Made by a program: the position numbers and the translations under genes. Below the pieces are notes generated by a model. It did no database searches. It saw only the letters and a list, made by a program, of their open reading frames with translations, and was not told where the DNA came from. Of a stretch of 47,976 bases of DNA, positions 1 to 8,831 are shown piece by piece. Numbering within the stretch: the stretch's first letter is position 1; every line of letters begins with the position of its first letter. This DNA is from a virus. The DNA lies in IMG/VR virus record IMGVR_UViG_3300036944_000524, positions 1 through 47,976 of that record; one strand, 5' to 3'.

Positions 1-623
1 CTTCCATTGGCATTGATCGCCACGGACAGGCGGCGGCGATACTCAAAGTCGGCGCGGCTTTCCACGTCACGGCCCGTCACGCCATCAGTCACATTGGTTG
101 CCGAGTCCCATCCGAAAATAGCCTGGAAGATGCCTGTGATTGCGCCAGCGGGACTGGAGATAGGGCCAGTTTGCACAGCGGCGAACGGCACGGTTACGCT
201 GCCGCCTGATGGAATCGTGCCGGTGCCGGTGGCTGCGTAAATGTTGCCGTTGCCGTCTTGAGCCAATGCGCCTACAGGGATAACAGTACCAGTGCGGCCA
301 GAGCAAACCACGCTAACGGTGGTGCTGACGGCTGGCAAACGGTCAATAAAGTAGATGCGCCCGATTGCGTCCTGCATGAAGCCTGAAGCCGTGGCCGGGT
401 CGATCTGATTAACGAACGTCACAAAATCAGCATTGCGCGCCGCGATGATTGCCGATTGACTGGTGGCAAGCTGGCCCTGCGGCGTGGATAGGCTGGGATT
501 CAAGTTGCCGCCAAAAGCCGCATTCATATCGGCCTGCACGCCCGCAAGAATAGCCGCCTCATCTGGCACAACTAGGCCAGCAGGGGTAAATTGAAGCGGC
601 GGTACGCTAGTGATTCCTGCCAT
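1..623 (-). CDS. Baseplate J-like protein, N-terminal part (continues at right edge)
   Basis: First 207 codons plus two bases of a gene that runs off the left edge. The split codon is completed by base 47976 and the frame stays open to a stop at 47481-47483, giving a 372-residue protein. The N-terminal region resembles gpJ-family baseplate wedge proteins of contractile tails, which link the central hub to the tail fibers. Start ATG at 623 (protein begins MAGITSVPPLQF). The next gene upstream, the small wedge protein, ends at 632. The family call is from overall character and position between wedge/spike genes and the tailspike. Confidence 0.85.
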   Translation of the reverse strand, partial: MAGITSVPPLQFTPAGLVVPDEAAILAGVQADMNAAFGGNLNPSLSTPQGQLATSQSAIIAARNADFVTFVNQIDPATASGFMQDAIGRIYFIDRLPAVSTTVSVVCSGRTGTVIPVGALAQDGNGNIYAATGTGTIPSGGSVTVPFAAVQTGPISSPAGAITGIFQAIFGWDSATNVTDGVTGRDVESRADFEYRRRLSVAINANG

Positions 624-631
624 GTTTTACC

Positions 632-985
632 TCAGAATTGCACGTTGTTTTGCGCGCCGGTCGTGTCGATTATCTCAACCTGCCCGCGTAATTCGCGCCC
701 TTGGAATGTCACAATTGTACACCGGGCGGAAACAACATCGGGAACCGTTAATGCTGCCGCTTCGATTTTCGATTTAATAAATGACGTGTTAAGCGGCTGG
801 CCTAATATGTCGCTGAAATACGGGACGCCTTGCGTGGTGTCATACCAGGCCTCACCAGCGAAAGTGCGGCAAGCGCTGGCCACGTCTTGGGCCACTGCAT
901 ACGGGGCGGTTGCCATGGCAATATTGCCCGAGATATCGAGAACCAAGTCCCAGATGTCCTGCGAAAGTAAAAGTGTATCAGCCAT
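632..985 (-). CDS. Small baseplate wedge protein (gp25/GpW-like candidate)
   Basis: A 117-residue protein between the spike gene and the J-like wedge gene. Proteins of this size here are usually gp25/W-type wedge components that nucleate the sheath on the baseplate. Visible features are an acidic N-terminus (MADTLLLSQDIWDL) and a glycine-containing centre (GVPYFSDILGQP) resembling the conserved patch of that family. Its ATG overlaps the spike gene's stop (TAATG), so translation is probably coupled. The gp25 assignment rests on position, size and this patch. Confidence 0.65.
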   Translation of the reverse strand: MADTLLLSQDIWDLVLDISGNIAMATAPYAVAQDVASACRTFAGEAWYDTTQGVPYFSDILGQPLNTSFIKSKIEAAALTVPDVVSARCTIVTFQGRELRGQVEIIDTTGAQNNVQF

Positions 986-1875
986 TAATTCACCCCTCCG
1001 GTATTGTCGCCCCCCGGCTGTACGCCGCTATGCGTGTGTGCCGATCCGACGTTTTTGCCGTTGTTAGTCAATGCGCCAGTGGTCGTGGCGTCGCCAGTCA
1101 CACCAAGGTCGCCGGTCAAATTGACGTTGCCAGTGATAGTGGATGCGCCACCGCCAGAGCGAGGCAGTGCCGCGAACCCGCCATTGAGCGACGTTAGGCC
1201 GCTGACATTTGCCGCGCCTACCACGTTGAATTGTGGCGTGGTGAATGTCGCGCTTGTACTGGCGTTGACCGCCATCGTTTCGCAGTCAATAGAAACCTCG
1301 GGCGCGGTCATGACGATTGATTCCGTCGCGTCCATTACGATGCGTTCGGCTTCAATCCGTACATCGGGCGCGGCAAGCCTGACCTGAGTCGGGGACACAA
1401 TCTCAATGCCTTCATCACTGAACCTTACAAACTGCTCAGGCGTGGAACTCAGCACGCCGCCCAAGTAGATGCCATCGGACATTGAGAACTGGCGTGCGCT
1501 GCCGGGATTCGCCTGTGCGCTGGTCGCGGTCACGGCTGAAATGTCCCGGTCAGCAAACACGGCAATCCCGATGTCACCAACTGCCGGGTCCATGATGACG
1601 GCGTTAGCGCCGCCTTGCAACCGCAGATACACCAAGTCATTCAGCAAGCCATGCGGCACGGCGTTACCTTGCCCATCCAATTGATTGACCAGTGGCAGAA
1701 CGTCAACGCGGCCAGCCGGGGCCAGCTCACCCGCGCTCGTGACGGCCTGAACCTGTACCAGCGCGACGTGATTGCAGTTAGCCAGAGCCTGCCGGACCAC
1801 AAACAGCATGGCGTTGTATTCGCTGCTGCTGTCCTCTGGCTGCCGTGTGCCGTAATAGCCGTTTTGATTATCCAT
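985..1875 (-). CDS. Baseplate spike protein (gpV/Gp138-like)
   Basis: A 296-residue protein fitting the membrane-piercing spike at the tip of contractile tails. The first half looks like an OB-fold Gp138 N-terminal domain (about residues 40-110). It is followed by short repetitive beta-strands rich in V, A and T (about 150-250), as in a trimeric beta-helix. It ends in a glycine-rich tail with an HTH histidine pair (AHTHSGVQPGGDN), which in known spikes can bind a metal at the tip. Downstream of the hub gene and upstream of the wedge genes. Confidence 0.8.
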   Translation of the reverse strand: MDNQNGYYGTRQPEDSSSEYNAMLFVVRQALANCNHVALVQVQAVTSAGELAPAGRVDVLPLVNQLDGQGNAVPHGLLNDLVYLRLQGGANAVIMDPAVGDIGIAVFADRDISAVTATSAQANPGSARQFSMSDGIYLGGVLSSTPEQFVRFSDEGIEIVSPTQVRLAAPDVRIEAERIVMDATESIVMTAPEVSIDCETMAVNASTSATFTTPQFNVVGAANVSGLTSLNGGFAALPRSGGGASTITGNVNLTGDLGVTGDATTTGALTNNGKNVGSAHTHSGVQPGGDNTGGVN

Positions 1876-2728
1876 TCAATTTAGCGCATGAAATATAGGT
1901 GAACCACGGCCCATCTGGGACTTTGCACGACAGCGAATGAGATACGCTAAAAACGACCCATTTCCCATTCGCCATTTCGATAAAGCTCTGTATCTCAACC
2001 ATCCCGCCAAGTCGCATATTCCAATTGAACACCATTTCAACGTCCATGCCTTTGGATGACAGGGTAGGGTAGCCAACCATCCCGCTATTCTTGGATATTG
2101 TCGGAATTTCGCCTTGAACCGCTGTTTTACTGGTCCAGATAGATAAAACGTTACGGTCAATAGTGTACTTGATGCCAGCCGCAGCAGCGCATAGGCGAAT
2201 CTGATTAAGCACGGTTCCGGGAAAATATGGATTGGTCAGCGTGACATTGACACCGGCATCTTCAAACTTCAGGCCAGCCGCATCGGCAAAGCCTTTCATC
2301 AGCACCGAAGCGCTAACCGGGCCTTTCACACTGGTTGCATTCACCGGCTTTACAGCAACGTCATACCCGGCATACGCCATGATGTTAAACGCTACGTCAG
2401 GCGCGGCGTTGTAGTCACCAAATGCGGCATCAATGACGCCGAAGAAAACCAGTTGCAGCCCGGTTTCGTCGTCGCCAGCCGCGATGCTCACGGTGTTTTT
2501 GGATCGGATCGCGTTATTGATTACGCCAATCGTGGCCAACTTGTTCATCAATTCCAGCGGCATACCGAACACGCGAATGTTGGCCATGCCCATGGATTGG
2601 CCGCCAGGATGGATCACATCGACCATGGAGCGAAAGCCGCGCAGCGTTACCGTATCGCCAACGTCAGAGCCAAAGTTGCCAGTCCCCAGCGTTACGGTTA
2701 TCTCAATTATCTTCTCAGTGAAGCTCAT
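1868..2728 (-). CDS. Baseplate hub protein (gp27/gpD-like)
   Basis: A 286-residue protein between the baseplate plug gene and the spike gene, the usual place for the hub that joins the tail tube to the spike. The sequence is beta-rich, with typical hub segments such as VFFGVIDAAFGDYN near residue 95 and IRLCAAAAGIKYTIDRNVL near residue 180. Its stop overlaps the spike gene start by 8 bases, and its own start overlaps the upstream gene by 4. Sequence similarity to named hubs is inferred, not computed. Confidence 0.7.
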   Translation of the reverse strand: MSFTEKIIEITVTLGTGNFGSDVGDTVTLRGFRSMVDVIHPGGQSMGMANIRVFGMPLELMNKLATIGVINNAIRSKNTVSIAAGDDETGLQLVFFGVIDAAFGDYNAAPDVAFNIMAYAGYDVAVKPVNATSVKGPVSASVLMKGFADAAGLKFEDAGVNVTLTNPYFPGTVLNQIRLCAAAAGIKYTIDRNVLSIWTSKTAVQGEIPTISKNSGMVGYPTLSSKGMDVEMVFNWNMRLGGMVEIQSFIEMANGKWVVFSVSHSLSCKVPDGPWFTYISCAKLNG

Positions 2729-3015
2729 GGGATGTAGGCCAGCTTAAAGCGCGTTCCCAGCCCCGTAAAGACTGGATCGGAAACGCCCATGGTATCGACA
2801 AAAGCCAGCGTGCCGACGAAGCCCAAGTAAGCGTGGCGAATGATCGATGTGCGATCACGGCAGCACAGCGACGACGCGATACGCACGCTATTGACGGTCA
2901 AATCCATGCACAGCATTTCGCGGTTCTGGAAAATATTAATACGGCACTGCTGGCCGCCTAGCTGCACGGTCAGAGACTGATAGGGTAGCGCCTGGATCGG
3001 AACGATAAGCGTCAT
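2725..3015 (-). CDS. Baseplate hub plug protein (Pam3 gp18-like)
   Basis: A 96-residue protein opening MTLIVPIQALPYQSLTVQLG, the pattern of the small phage plug family that seals the tube end inside the hub (named from cyanophage Pam3). Several residues of the LGGQQCRINI segment fit that family. It overlaps both neighbours by 4 bases (ATGA), a sign of translational coupling across the hub genes. Confidence 0.65.
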   Translation of the reverse strand: MTLIVPIQALPYQSLTVQLGGQQCRINIFQNREMLCMDLTVNSVRIASSLCCRDRTSIIRHAYLGFVGTLAFVDTMGVSDPVFTGLGTRFKLAYIP

Positions 3016-3653
3016 GCAAGCCCCGTCACATCAAAAGATGGGGCGTCAACAGTCTGAACCTGCCCCAGCGATTTAGGGCTATCAGCTTCCGGGTTTTGAT
3101 TGTTGGAAAAATCGGTGATTGCGGTTTGGCGTACCTCTTGGCAATTCAGGGTGGCAATAATCATGTGCGATCCGCTGTCTTTGGTGCGCTGGAAGTCGTA
3201 TTCAACGACATTGACCGATGAGAACGTAAATTCAGGCATGACAACAGTGTAAAGGCTGATCGTCTTTTGCATGGCTTCAAGGTCAACCAGAAACTGTGAT
3301 ATGCGCGCATCCGATCCCGCGCACGTAAGCACCACCTGAATATCAAACGGTGACGCCACTTTGTTGTAAGTGACGAAACCGCCTTCTTCCACTGGGTACG
3401 TTGAAATGGTCGCGGCATTGCGGAACCGCACAGCATTGAAGCTATCCCACTCAGCCGCAGGGTTCCCGGCTTCATCAAAGATGCCCCACGACTGCTGGCC
3501 GGTGCCGATGATCGAATTCAGCGCATCACCCACGCCAAGAAAACCTAACGTGATCGTGTCGAACAACTGCGCGCCGGATCGCAGCAGCGGCGGCACGCCT
3601 GGGAGTTGCGGCACAAGCGGATACAGCGCTTTGGTGATAGGCTCGATGGGCAT
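3012..3653 (-). CDS. Dit-like baseplate/tail protein
   Basis: A 213-residue protein immediately downstream of the tape measure gene. The central region (about residues 65-115, with WDSFNAVRFRNAATIS and YPVEEGGFVTYNKV) looks like the N-terminal domain of Dit-like distal tail proteins in myophages. It likely forms the first ring at the end of the tail tube. ATG overlaps the tape measure stop at 3653. The name is by motif and gene order. Confidence 0.6.
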   Translation of the reverse strand: MPIEPITKALYPLVPQLPGVPPLLRSGAQLFDTITLGFLGVGDALNSIIGTGQQSWGIFDEAGNPAAEWDSFNAVRFRNAATISTYPVEEGGFVTYNKVASPFDIQVVLTCAGSDARISQFLVDLEAMQKTISLYTVVMPEFTFSSVNVVEYDFQRTKDSGSHMIIATLNCQEVRQTAITDFSNNQNPEADSPKSLGQVQTVDAPSFDVTGLA

Positions 3654-5746
3654 CAGTTCATTCCGGTATTGGCTTGATTGGCAAACGAGAACCGCAGCGC
3701 TGGCTTAATATCCTGCGCAATGCCATGCGCGTCAGTCGCCGCCGTCTGGATGTTCACAGAACCGATTTTAACCTCAGTTGTGCTAGTGCTGGTCTGCGCG
3801 TTGTTATTGCTGGTGTTATTCGTGACCGGCGCGGCAGCAGATGCACCAGTCGGCAATGACATAGCCGCCGTTGCGCCGATTGCGCGTTGCTGGCTGCTCA
3901 ATATCTCGGCCAAAAGCTCCCGGCGCGGCACATTTGCCGCCCACTTCCCGGTATCACTTGGCCGTTCGTATTTGTCGCTATGTATGCGTGCCGCCTCTTT
4001 GTCGCTCTTTGCCATGCGGAGTAATGCACCAGCCTTTTGCTCTTTTCCCTTGGTTAGCTCATAGTTCATGAATTCCAATTGTTCATCAAGCGAGCTATCG
4101 TAAATTGACTTCCCGGCCCATGCCTTGAAGTCTGCGCGCCGACTGGTATCCCACTGAGCAACGCCGTACATGCCGGAGTCTTTATTCTTTCTTTTGGGGT
4201 CAAGGTCAGACTCTTGAATCAAGCTGGCCACCATGCCGGTTGCAATATGCTCTGGCCAGCCCATGCCCTTCAGCCTTTCAATCGCATAGCGAGACTCTTT
4301 AGGCGGCACTGGTGGCGCTTTCGGCGCTCCGGGCTTCTTAGGTGGCGGCGGATTCCCATTGCCGACTGCAAGGCTCTGCTTAGGCAATACTGGCGTGACC
4401 GGGACCGGCTTTTTCGGACCAGCGTTATACAGGTCAACGCCCAGCTTATCGCGCACGAATTCGGCTGCGGCCTTATTGCCCAGCGACGCCATTGTGCGTG
4501 CCACGGCCATTTCTACGCCTTCGGAGAAATCCTTTTGCCAGCCAGTCAACGGCGCACGCTGCGGCGTCTTTTTTCCCGTCGCCGCGTCATCCTTGGCCAT
4601 GTCCTCGGACTTGCCAAAACGAACCGCGCCGGGAAGTTTTGTCACGCCGGGAGTTTGAATCTTAGGTTTGCCGGTGAATTCGTCCCACCGGTCAAGAACG
4701 CCCTTAATATTTTCGGACAAGTCGCGCACGCCATCAGCAATGACGCCAACAGCAGCGGCAAACTTTTCAGCGCCGGTAACGATTGCGCCCCAGTCAGTCT
4801 GGGTCAGAAACTTTTCAACGTTGTCGCCAAGTTGCCGGATGCCGTCTTTATTCTGACCTACTTTGTCCGCCCACTTTGCAAACTGATGCATGATAGTGGT
4901 GATTGCAGGGGCTAGCGTCAGCGCAATAGTGCGCGCCGTCGCGCCAATGGACTGCGTGAAGTCTAGCCAGGAATTGCGCAGCTTTAGCGCATCGTCGGCA
5001 GCTTGTCGAGTAACGGCGCTGTTCTTTTCCTGTTCGGCGGTCATCTTGCGAATAGCGTCCGGGCCTTGCTTCAGAAAGTCGAATTGCGCGCCCACACCCA
5101 TCTGCTGGGCGACGTACATTGCCTTGCTAGGGTCCAGCCTGTTCAGTTCGGAAATGATGCGCGCCTGCTCAAGCACGAACGTTTCCGCATCCGTGTTTAG
5201 CTTGCTCCAATCCGCGCCATAACGCGACATCCAGATATGGGCCTCGGATGGCCCCATGCCGGTGTTGATCTGTGCGATTGCGTCCGACGCGGCTTTAAAC
5301 GACGCTACAGCACCTTCTGCGGTGCCGCCTGCGCGTTCGCTGGCCTTCTGCCATGCACTCAGGCGCTCGGTGCTGATCTTCAGATTGTCGGACAGGAAGC
5401 CCAGCGATGCCGCGTCATTGATCGCGCCAGCAAAGAAGTTTTTGATGCCTACGCCAGCGGTAAATACGCTGACCAGCGCCAGCACGTTGCGGCGCATTTC
5501 CTTGTATCCGTCATTGCTCTTTTTTTGAGCTTCGACAGCTTTTTTGTTCTGAGTTACTTCTTCGCCTGCGCGCTTCTTCTGCGCGTCCGCGATCTGGCGA
5601 TTAACCTTTTCACGGTCGCCGGTATTCTTCTTTGTGTTCTTGGTTAAGCCATCCTGATCCTGCTCGGCTTCCTTGATGCCCGCCTTGTAGTTAGCGCCAT
5701 CCAGTCCAAGCGTGACGATCAGGGCATCAATGACGGTTGTGGACAT
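3653..5746 (-). CDS. Tape measure protein with tail-lysozyme domain
   Basis: A 697-residue tail protein that sets tail length and passes through the tube at injection. The N-terminal 120 residues are charged coiled coil rich in K, E and Q. Hydrophobic helices follow (about 85-110 and 265-285). A proline-rich linker (VGNGNPPPPKKPGAPK, near 465-485) leads to a lysozyme-like domain (about 490-625) with the motif GMVASLIQESDLDP, where E is the likely catalytic acid, and GMYGVAQWD. This fits the phage tail lysozyme family (Phage_lysozyme2). The length is modest, predicting a tail of about 100 nm by the usual 0.15 nm per residue rule. Confidence 0.85.
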   Translation of the reverse strand: MSTTVIDALIVTLGLDGANYKAGIKEAEQDQDGLTKNTKKNTGDREKVNRQIADAQKKRAGEEVTQNKKAVEAQKKSNDGYKEMRRNVLALVSVFTAGVGIKNFFAGAINDAASLGFLSDNLKISTERLSAWQKASERAGGTAEGAVASFKAASDAIAQINTGMGPSEAHIWMSRYGADWSKLNTDAETFVLEQARIISELNRLDPSKAMYVAQQMGVGAQFDFLKQGPDAIRKMTAEQEKNSAVTRQAADDALKLRNSWLDFTQSIGATARTIALTLAPAITTIMHQFAKWADKVGQNKDGIRQLGDNVEKFLTQTDWGAIVTGAEKFAAAVGVIADGVRDLSENIKGVLDRWDEFTGKPKIQTPGVTKLPGAVRFGKSEDMAKDDAATGKKTPQRAPLTGWQKDFSEGVEMAVARTMASLGNKAAAEFVRDKLGVDLYNAGPKKPVPVTPVLPKQSLAVGNGNPPPPKKPGAPKAPPVPPKESRYAIERLKGMGWPEHIATGMVASLIQESDLDPKRKNKDSGMYGVAQWDTSRRADFKAWAGKSIYDSSLDEQLEFMNYELTKGKEQKAGALLRMAKSDKEAARIHSDKYERPSDTGKWAANVPRRELLAEILSSQQRAIGATAAMSLPTGASAAAPVTNNTSNNNAQTSTSTTEVKIGSVNIQTAATDAHGIAQDIKPALRFSFANQANTGMN

Positions 5747-5748
5747 GA

Positions 5749-5994
5749 CTATTTCGCTTTATTCAGGATTCGGATGTTGTGGGCGTCAACTGCGATCAGT
5801 TCCAGCAGGTCATAAAGGTCTTGCGACCCATACACGGTTTGCAATTCGTGAAGGGTCGCCATTCCTTTTGATATCACCGTGCCGATTGGTCGCGGCACGT
5901 TTTGATACTCGATCAGGCCGTAGACTTCTGATCCGCCGCCGACTCCGAAATCGACCGCACGCCGATCATAAAAGGGCTGATATGCACGTCCCAT
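5749..5994 (-). CDS. Tail assembly chaperone, frameshifted C-terminal part
   Basis: An 81-codon frame directly upstream of the tape measure gene, overlapping the end of the preceding chaperone frame in the -1 frame. It is probably not made on its own. It is more likely translated as a C-terminal extension after -1 slippage at CCCTTTT (5970-5976), joining it to the upstream protein as a 199-residue fusion. The ATG at 5994 has no convincing Shine-Dalgarno site. This two-frame arrangement between tube and tape measure genes is conserved in many tailed phages (lambda G/GT type). Confidence 0.7.
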   Translation of the reverse strand: MGRAYQPFYDRRAVDFGVGGGSEVYGLIEYQNVPRPIGTVISKGMATLHELQTVYGSQDLYDLLELIAVDAHNIRILNKAK

Positions 5995-6347
5995 GCTGCT
6001 TTTTGCAGACGGAACAGGGTCAGCACTTCCTCAATATCGCCAGGGAAAATGGCGCGTACAGTGCCATTCTCTGCAACGACCTGAACGCACGCCAGCAAGT
6101 CATCCATCAGCGGTTCAGCTACGTGGTGCGGCATCTTGCCAACGGCCTTGAAGCCCATCATCGCCAGCCCAGCCATCCCCGATGCAAGCACTTCGTCGCC
6201 CACATCAATGCCGGTGTTGGCCATGGCGAACAGCAGGCGCGATGCCCACTTGTAGCCGCCAACTGCTGACATTTCCGTGATAAGGAATTTCTTGCCCTTG
6301 TCGCGGCCCTCGGCGGTTTCGGTGTACGTGGATTCGATGCGCGCCAT
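5913..6347 (-). CDS. Tail assembly chaperone, zero-frame product
   Basis: A 144-residue protein between the tail tube and tape measure genes, the position of the G-type tail assembly chaperone that coats the tape measure before tube polymerisation. The body is helical (YKWASRLLFAMANTG, EPLMDDLLACVQVV). The slippery site lies at codons 125-126, so most ribosomes would finish this short form and a minority would make the longer fusion. Confidence 0.75.
   Translation of the reverse strand: MARIESTYTETAEGRDKGKKFLITEMSAVGGYKWASRLLFAMANTGIDVGDEVLASGMAGLAMMGFKAVGKMPHHVAEPLMDDLLACVQVVAENGTVRAIFPGDIEEVLTLFRLQKAAWDVHISPFMIGVRSISESAADQKSTA
5970..5976 (-). promoter_or_regulatory. Programmed -1 frameshift site CCCTTTT
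   Basis: Read on the minus strand the heptamer is C CCT TTT in the zero frame, a canonical X XXY YYZ slippery site. After slippage both tRNAs re-pair on CCC TTT, and reading continues with TAT into the downstream frame, which stays open to 5749. It sits inside the 82-base overlap between the two chaperone frames. Confidence 0.75.
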
Positions 6348-6350
6348 GGA

Positions 6351-6782
6351 TTACACCGGAACCGTGTTAGCAGATTCGAAAGTGATTTCGAACGTGCGTG
6401 GTTGCAGCGTTTTCTTGCTGGTCGGGGCCGGGGTGTAGTCGGTCAGCGTGCCTTTGATGACAGTGGTTTTCGAACTGATGCCCGGTAGGTTCAGCAGGCC
6501 ATCGAAGATCAGGACTTCGCGGGCGGCGTCTTGCGCGTTGATGATGGTGTCGAAAAACACCATCGACGGGCTATCGGCTTGAAGCGTGATCGTCATCGGC
6601 TTTGGTTGCGGCACATAGCCGGACGACATTTTGCCGTCAACGCCCATCATCACCTCTGACGGCTTGATGTTGGCCATTGCCACGGAATCATCGGTTGCGT
6701 AGCCTTCGATCTTTTGCGGCACTGGGATGAAGTTGCGCACCGACAGGTAAAGGCTGCTGTTTGCAGTGGTCAGGGTTGCCAT
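6351..6782 (-). CDS. Tail tube protein (DUF3277-like)
   Basis: A 143-residue protein directly after the sheath gene, where the tube subunit lies in DUF3383-sheath phages. It is a compact beta-rich sequence (SLYLSVRNFIPVPQKIEGYA at the start, TFEITFESANTVPV at the end). High expression is expected; it follows the sheath by 12 bases. DUF3277 is my best family guess from size and position. Confidence 0.7.
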   Translation of the reverse strand: MATLTTANSSLYLSVRNFIPVPQKIEGYATDDSVAMANIKPSEVMMGVDGKMSSGYVPQPKPMTITLQADSPSMVFFDTIINAQDAAREVLIFDGLLNLPGISSKTTVIKGTLTDYTPAPTSKKTLQPRTFEITFESANTVPV

Positions 6783-6794
6783 GTGTGTTGCTCC

Positions 6795-8309
6795 TTATTG
6801 AACCATGATAGATGCTGCGGTGAATTGTTGCACGCTGCCGCCGTCCGAATACCACATGGTAATCTCAGGCGAAAGGCGCTCAGCGCGGGCGACTGGGCCA
6901 GGGTCTTTAACCTGGATGTACCAGCCGCGAGAAGCAACGACAGATGCGGCATTGTTTCCAGTAGCAGCGTTGATGATGGAAATTTGGTTTCCGGCAAGGA
7001 CTGTGTTTGGCGTGATAGTGCCATAATTCAGTGCATTTTCGACTGGCCCCGCCGACATAGACAACTCCGTTGCAGTGTAACCGTCTGGGTTGTATGGCGT
7101 TCTGGTAGAGCGCGCCAATTCAATAAGAGCGGACTGCACTTCGGAGTTAAATCGGACTTGGTTGTAGAAACTGTCCGCCCATTTGAAGCGGTTACTAATC
7201 TGGCCGTTTTGGAAGCTGTTAAACGCCCCGGCGCTGGTCGCATACTCGCCGTAGAAGTTGTAGCCGTTTGCTTTCAGGATATCGGCAACGGTCGCATCGG
7301 TGACGGTGGACACGATACCCGACAGCGTGCGGAATGCCAACGTGGTGCGGCCATTGGTGCGGGAGAAGTCCAGCGATGCGGCGTAGCCCATGACCATCGC
7401 AGCCAGCGGGCGGGCCAGCGAGGCAGCAGTAACGCCCAGTGCGGCAGCGCGTGCAGGATCAACGGTCACGGCAACGGCTGGCAGGCCCAGCAACTTAGCT
7501 TGCGGGCCGAATGCGGTGGCGTCGTTGGCGACGACTGCATTGACATCGGTATCCCATGCGGCGTAAGCAAACTTGTCGTTTTGCTGGCCAGCCCAAGCGC
7601 CGAACGCCAGTTTATCAGCCAGAACCGGCTCAAACATGGTCATGAAGGTTGCCCAGTTCAGCGCAACATTCGTGATGGCGGTCATCGCAGCGGCAGGAGT
7701 GTAAGCAACAGAGCCTTGCGAAATAACCGCGCCGGTTGCTTGCGTCAGGCGCAATGCGGTGGCCACAGCGCCAGCGGCGAAGGTGATCGTACTGGATGCG
7801 CCGGTGGTGCCGGACGTGGCAACGAAGGCTTGCTTGGTCGCGTCATACGTGACCACCGGGCCGGTCGAGAAAGCCGCCGTGATGATGGTCGCAGCGTTGC
7901 TCAAGCTGGTAGCGCTAGACAGGGTGATCGTGGACGACGTTTTCAGCACGCCATCAACGGTCACGGTCATCGTGCCGGGGGTGATCGCTTTCACTGCGTC
8001 CAGGTCGGTTACAGCGCCGCCGCGCAGGTATGCTGCAACGGATGCGGTCGGGTACTGAGAGAACAGAAGGTTGCCCGGTTTGGCGGTGCTGTTGTCGTAG
8101 CCTGCGAAGTAGATATCCGCGATACCTTTTTCCGGCGACGAGCTACCGAAGAACTTGCCAACATTGTCGGCGGTCGAGAACTGGGAAACGGTTCCGATTG
8201 GAACGGAAGTATCGGCGGTCAGCACGAGGCCAGACAGCGTGACGGCAGCGCCACCCGCCGCCAGGACTCCCGGCAAGATGCTTACAAGTTTGGATGCTGG
8301 AATGCTCAT
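6795..8309 (-). CDS. Contractile tail sheath protein (DUF3383)
   Basis: A 504-residue sheath subunit. The start (MSIPASKLVSILPGVLAAGG) and the nearby GLVLTADTSVPIGTVSQFST segment match the DUF3383 family, which is the sheath of many Gram-negative myophages. The C-terminal part has the conserved WYIQVKDPGPVARAERLSP stretch and IWYSDGGSVQ-like ending typical of sheaths. A long open frame on the opposite strand (6714-8417) is a compositional shadow. Confidence 0.85.
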   Translation of the reverse strand: MSIPASKLVSILPGVLAAGGAAVTLSGLVLTADTSVPIGTVSQFSTADNVGKFFGSSSPEKGIADIYFAGYDNSTAKPGNLLFSQYPTASVAAYLRGGAVTDLDAVKAITPGTMTVTVDGVLKTSSTITLSSATSLSNAATIITAAFSTGPVVTYDATKQAFVATSGTTGASSTITFAAGAVATALRLTQATGAVISQGSVAYTPAAAMTAITNVALNWATFMTMFEPVLADKLAFGAWAGQQNDKFAYAAWDTDVNAVVANDATAFGPQAKLLGLPAVAVTVDPARAAALGVTAASLARPLAAMVMGYAASLDFSRTNGRTTLAFRTLSGIVSTVTDATVADILKANGYNFYGEYATSAGAFNSFQNGQISNRFKWADSFYNQVRFNSEVQSALIELARSTRTPYNPDGYTATELSMSAGPVENALNYGTITPNTVLAGNQISIINAATGNNAASVVASRGWYIQVKDPGPVARAERLSPEITMWYSDGGSVQQFTAASIMVQ

Positions 8310-8321
8310 GGGTTTTTCCTT

Positions 8322-8831
8322 TTATTGCGGAGGGTATTCGGCATCCACGGAAATCAACTCAGCAGCAAGAGCAAGCGCCGATTGTTGAGCCAGTGTCACC
8401 AATGGGTTGAATTGTAGCAGCATGGTAAGCGTATAGCGTTGCTCATATGCTTCTTCGCCGTTGACCAGCGGCATTTGCATAGGGTCGGTACTGTAAAGCG
8501 GCTGGCTATTCGGTGCCATGGCATCGCAGCCGTATTGATCGCGCCATAAAGCGGTGATGGCGGTTGCCCAATCGCCCGCCTCGGGGCCGTAGCAATCCAC
8601 CTGTACGCTGTACTCAGTGGGCATGGTTACGGCCTTCTGTGCGTCTATGGCATAGCTTGTGTGATTCGTTGACAGTCGGCGCACAGCGGACGGCGTGAAG
8701 GCGATGAACGGCGCGGACGGCATCGGGACCAGATTACCCAATCCCTGCACTACATCAACGCCAGGAGCGACCGCCATCAGGAAAGCGCGCAGGGCGATGT
8801 TCAACGTATCATTGGTCGGCGTAACGCTCAT
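8322..8831 (-). CDS. Tail terminator / neck protein (LIC_12616-like)
   Basis: A 169-residue protein just upstream of the sheath gene in the operon. The sequence FIAFTPSAVRRLSTN and VQVDCYGPEAGDWATAITALWRD fits the phage neck terminator family found ahead of DUF3383 sheaths. It would cap the tail and join it to the head. I chose the ATG at 8831 over an upstream one at 8885 because it overlaps the previous stop as ATGA; the extra residues at the longer start do not look like protein. Confidence 0.65.
   Translation of the reverse strand: MSVTPTNDTLNIALRAFLMAVAPGVDVVQGLGNLVPMPSAPFIAFTPSAVRRLSTNHTSYAIDAQKAVTMPTEYSVQVDCYGPEAGDWATAITALWRDQYGCDAMAPNSQPLYSTDPMQMPLVNGEEAYEQRYTLTMLLQFNPLVTLAQQSALALAAELISVDAEYPPQ

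Noticed and set aside
6714-8417. 567-codon open frame on the plus strand
   Set aside because: It lies opposite the sheath gene, has a shadow-like composition rich in R, G and H, no ribosome site and no protein pattern.
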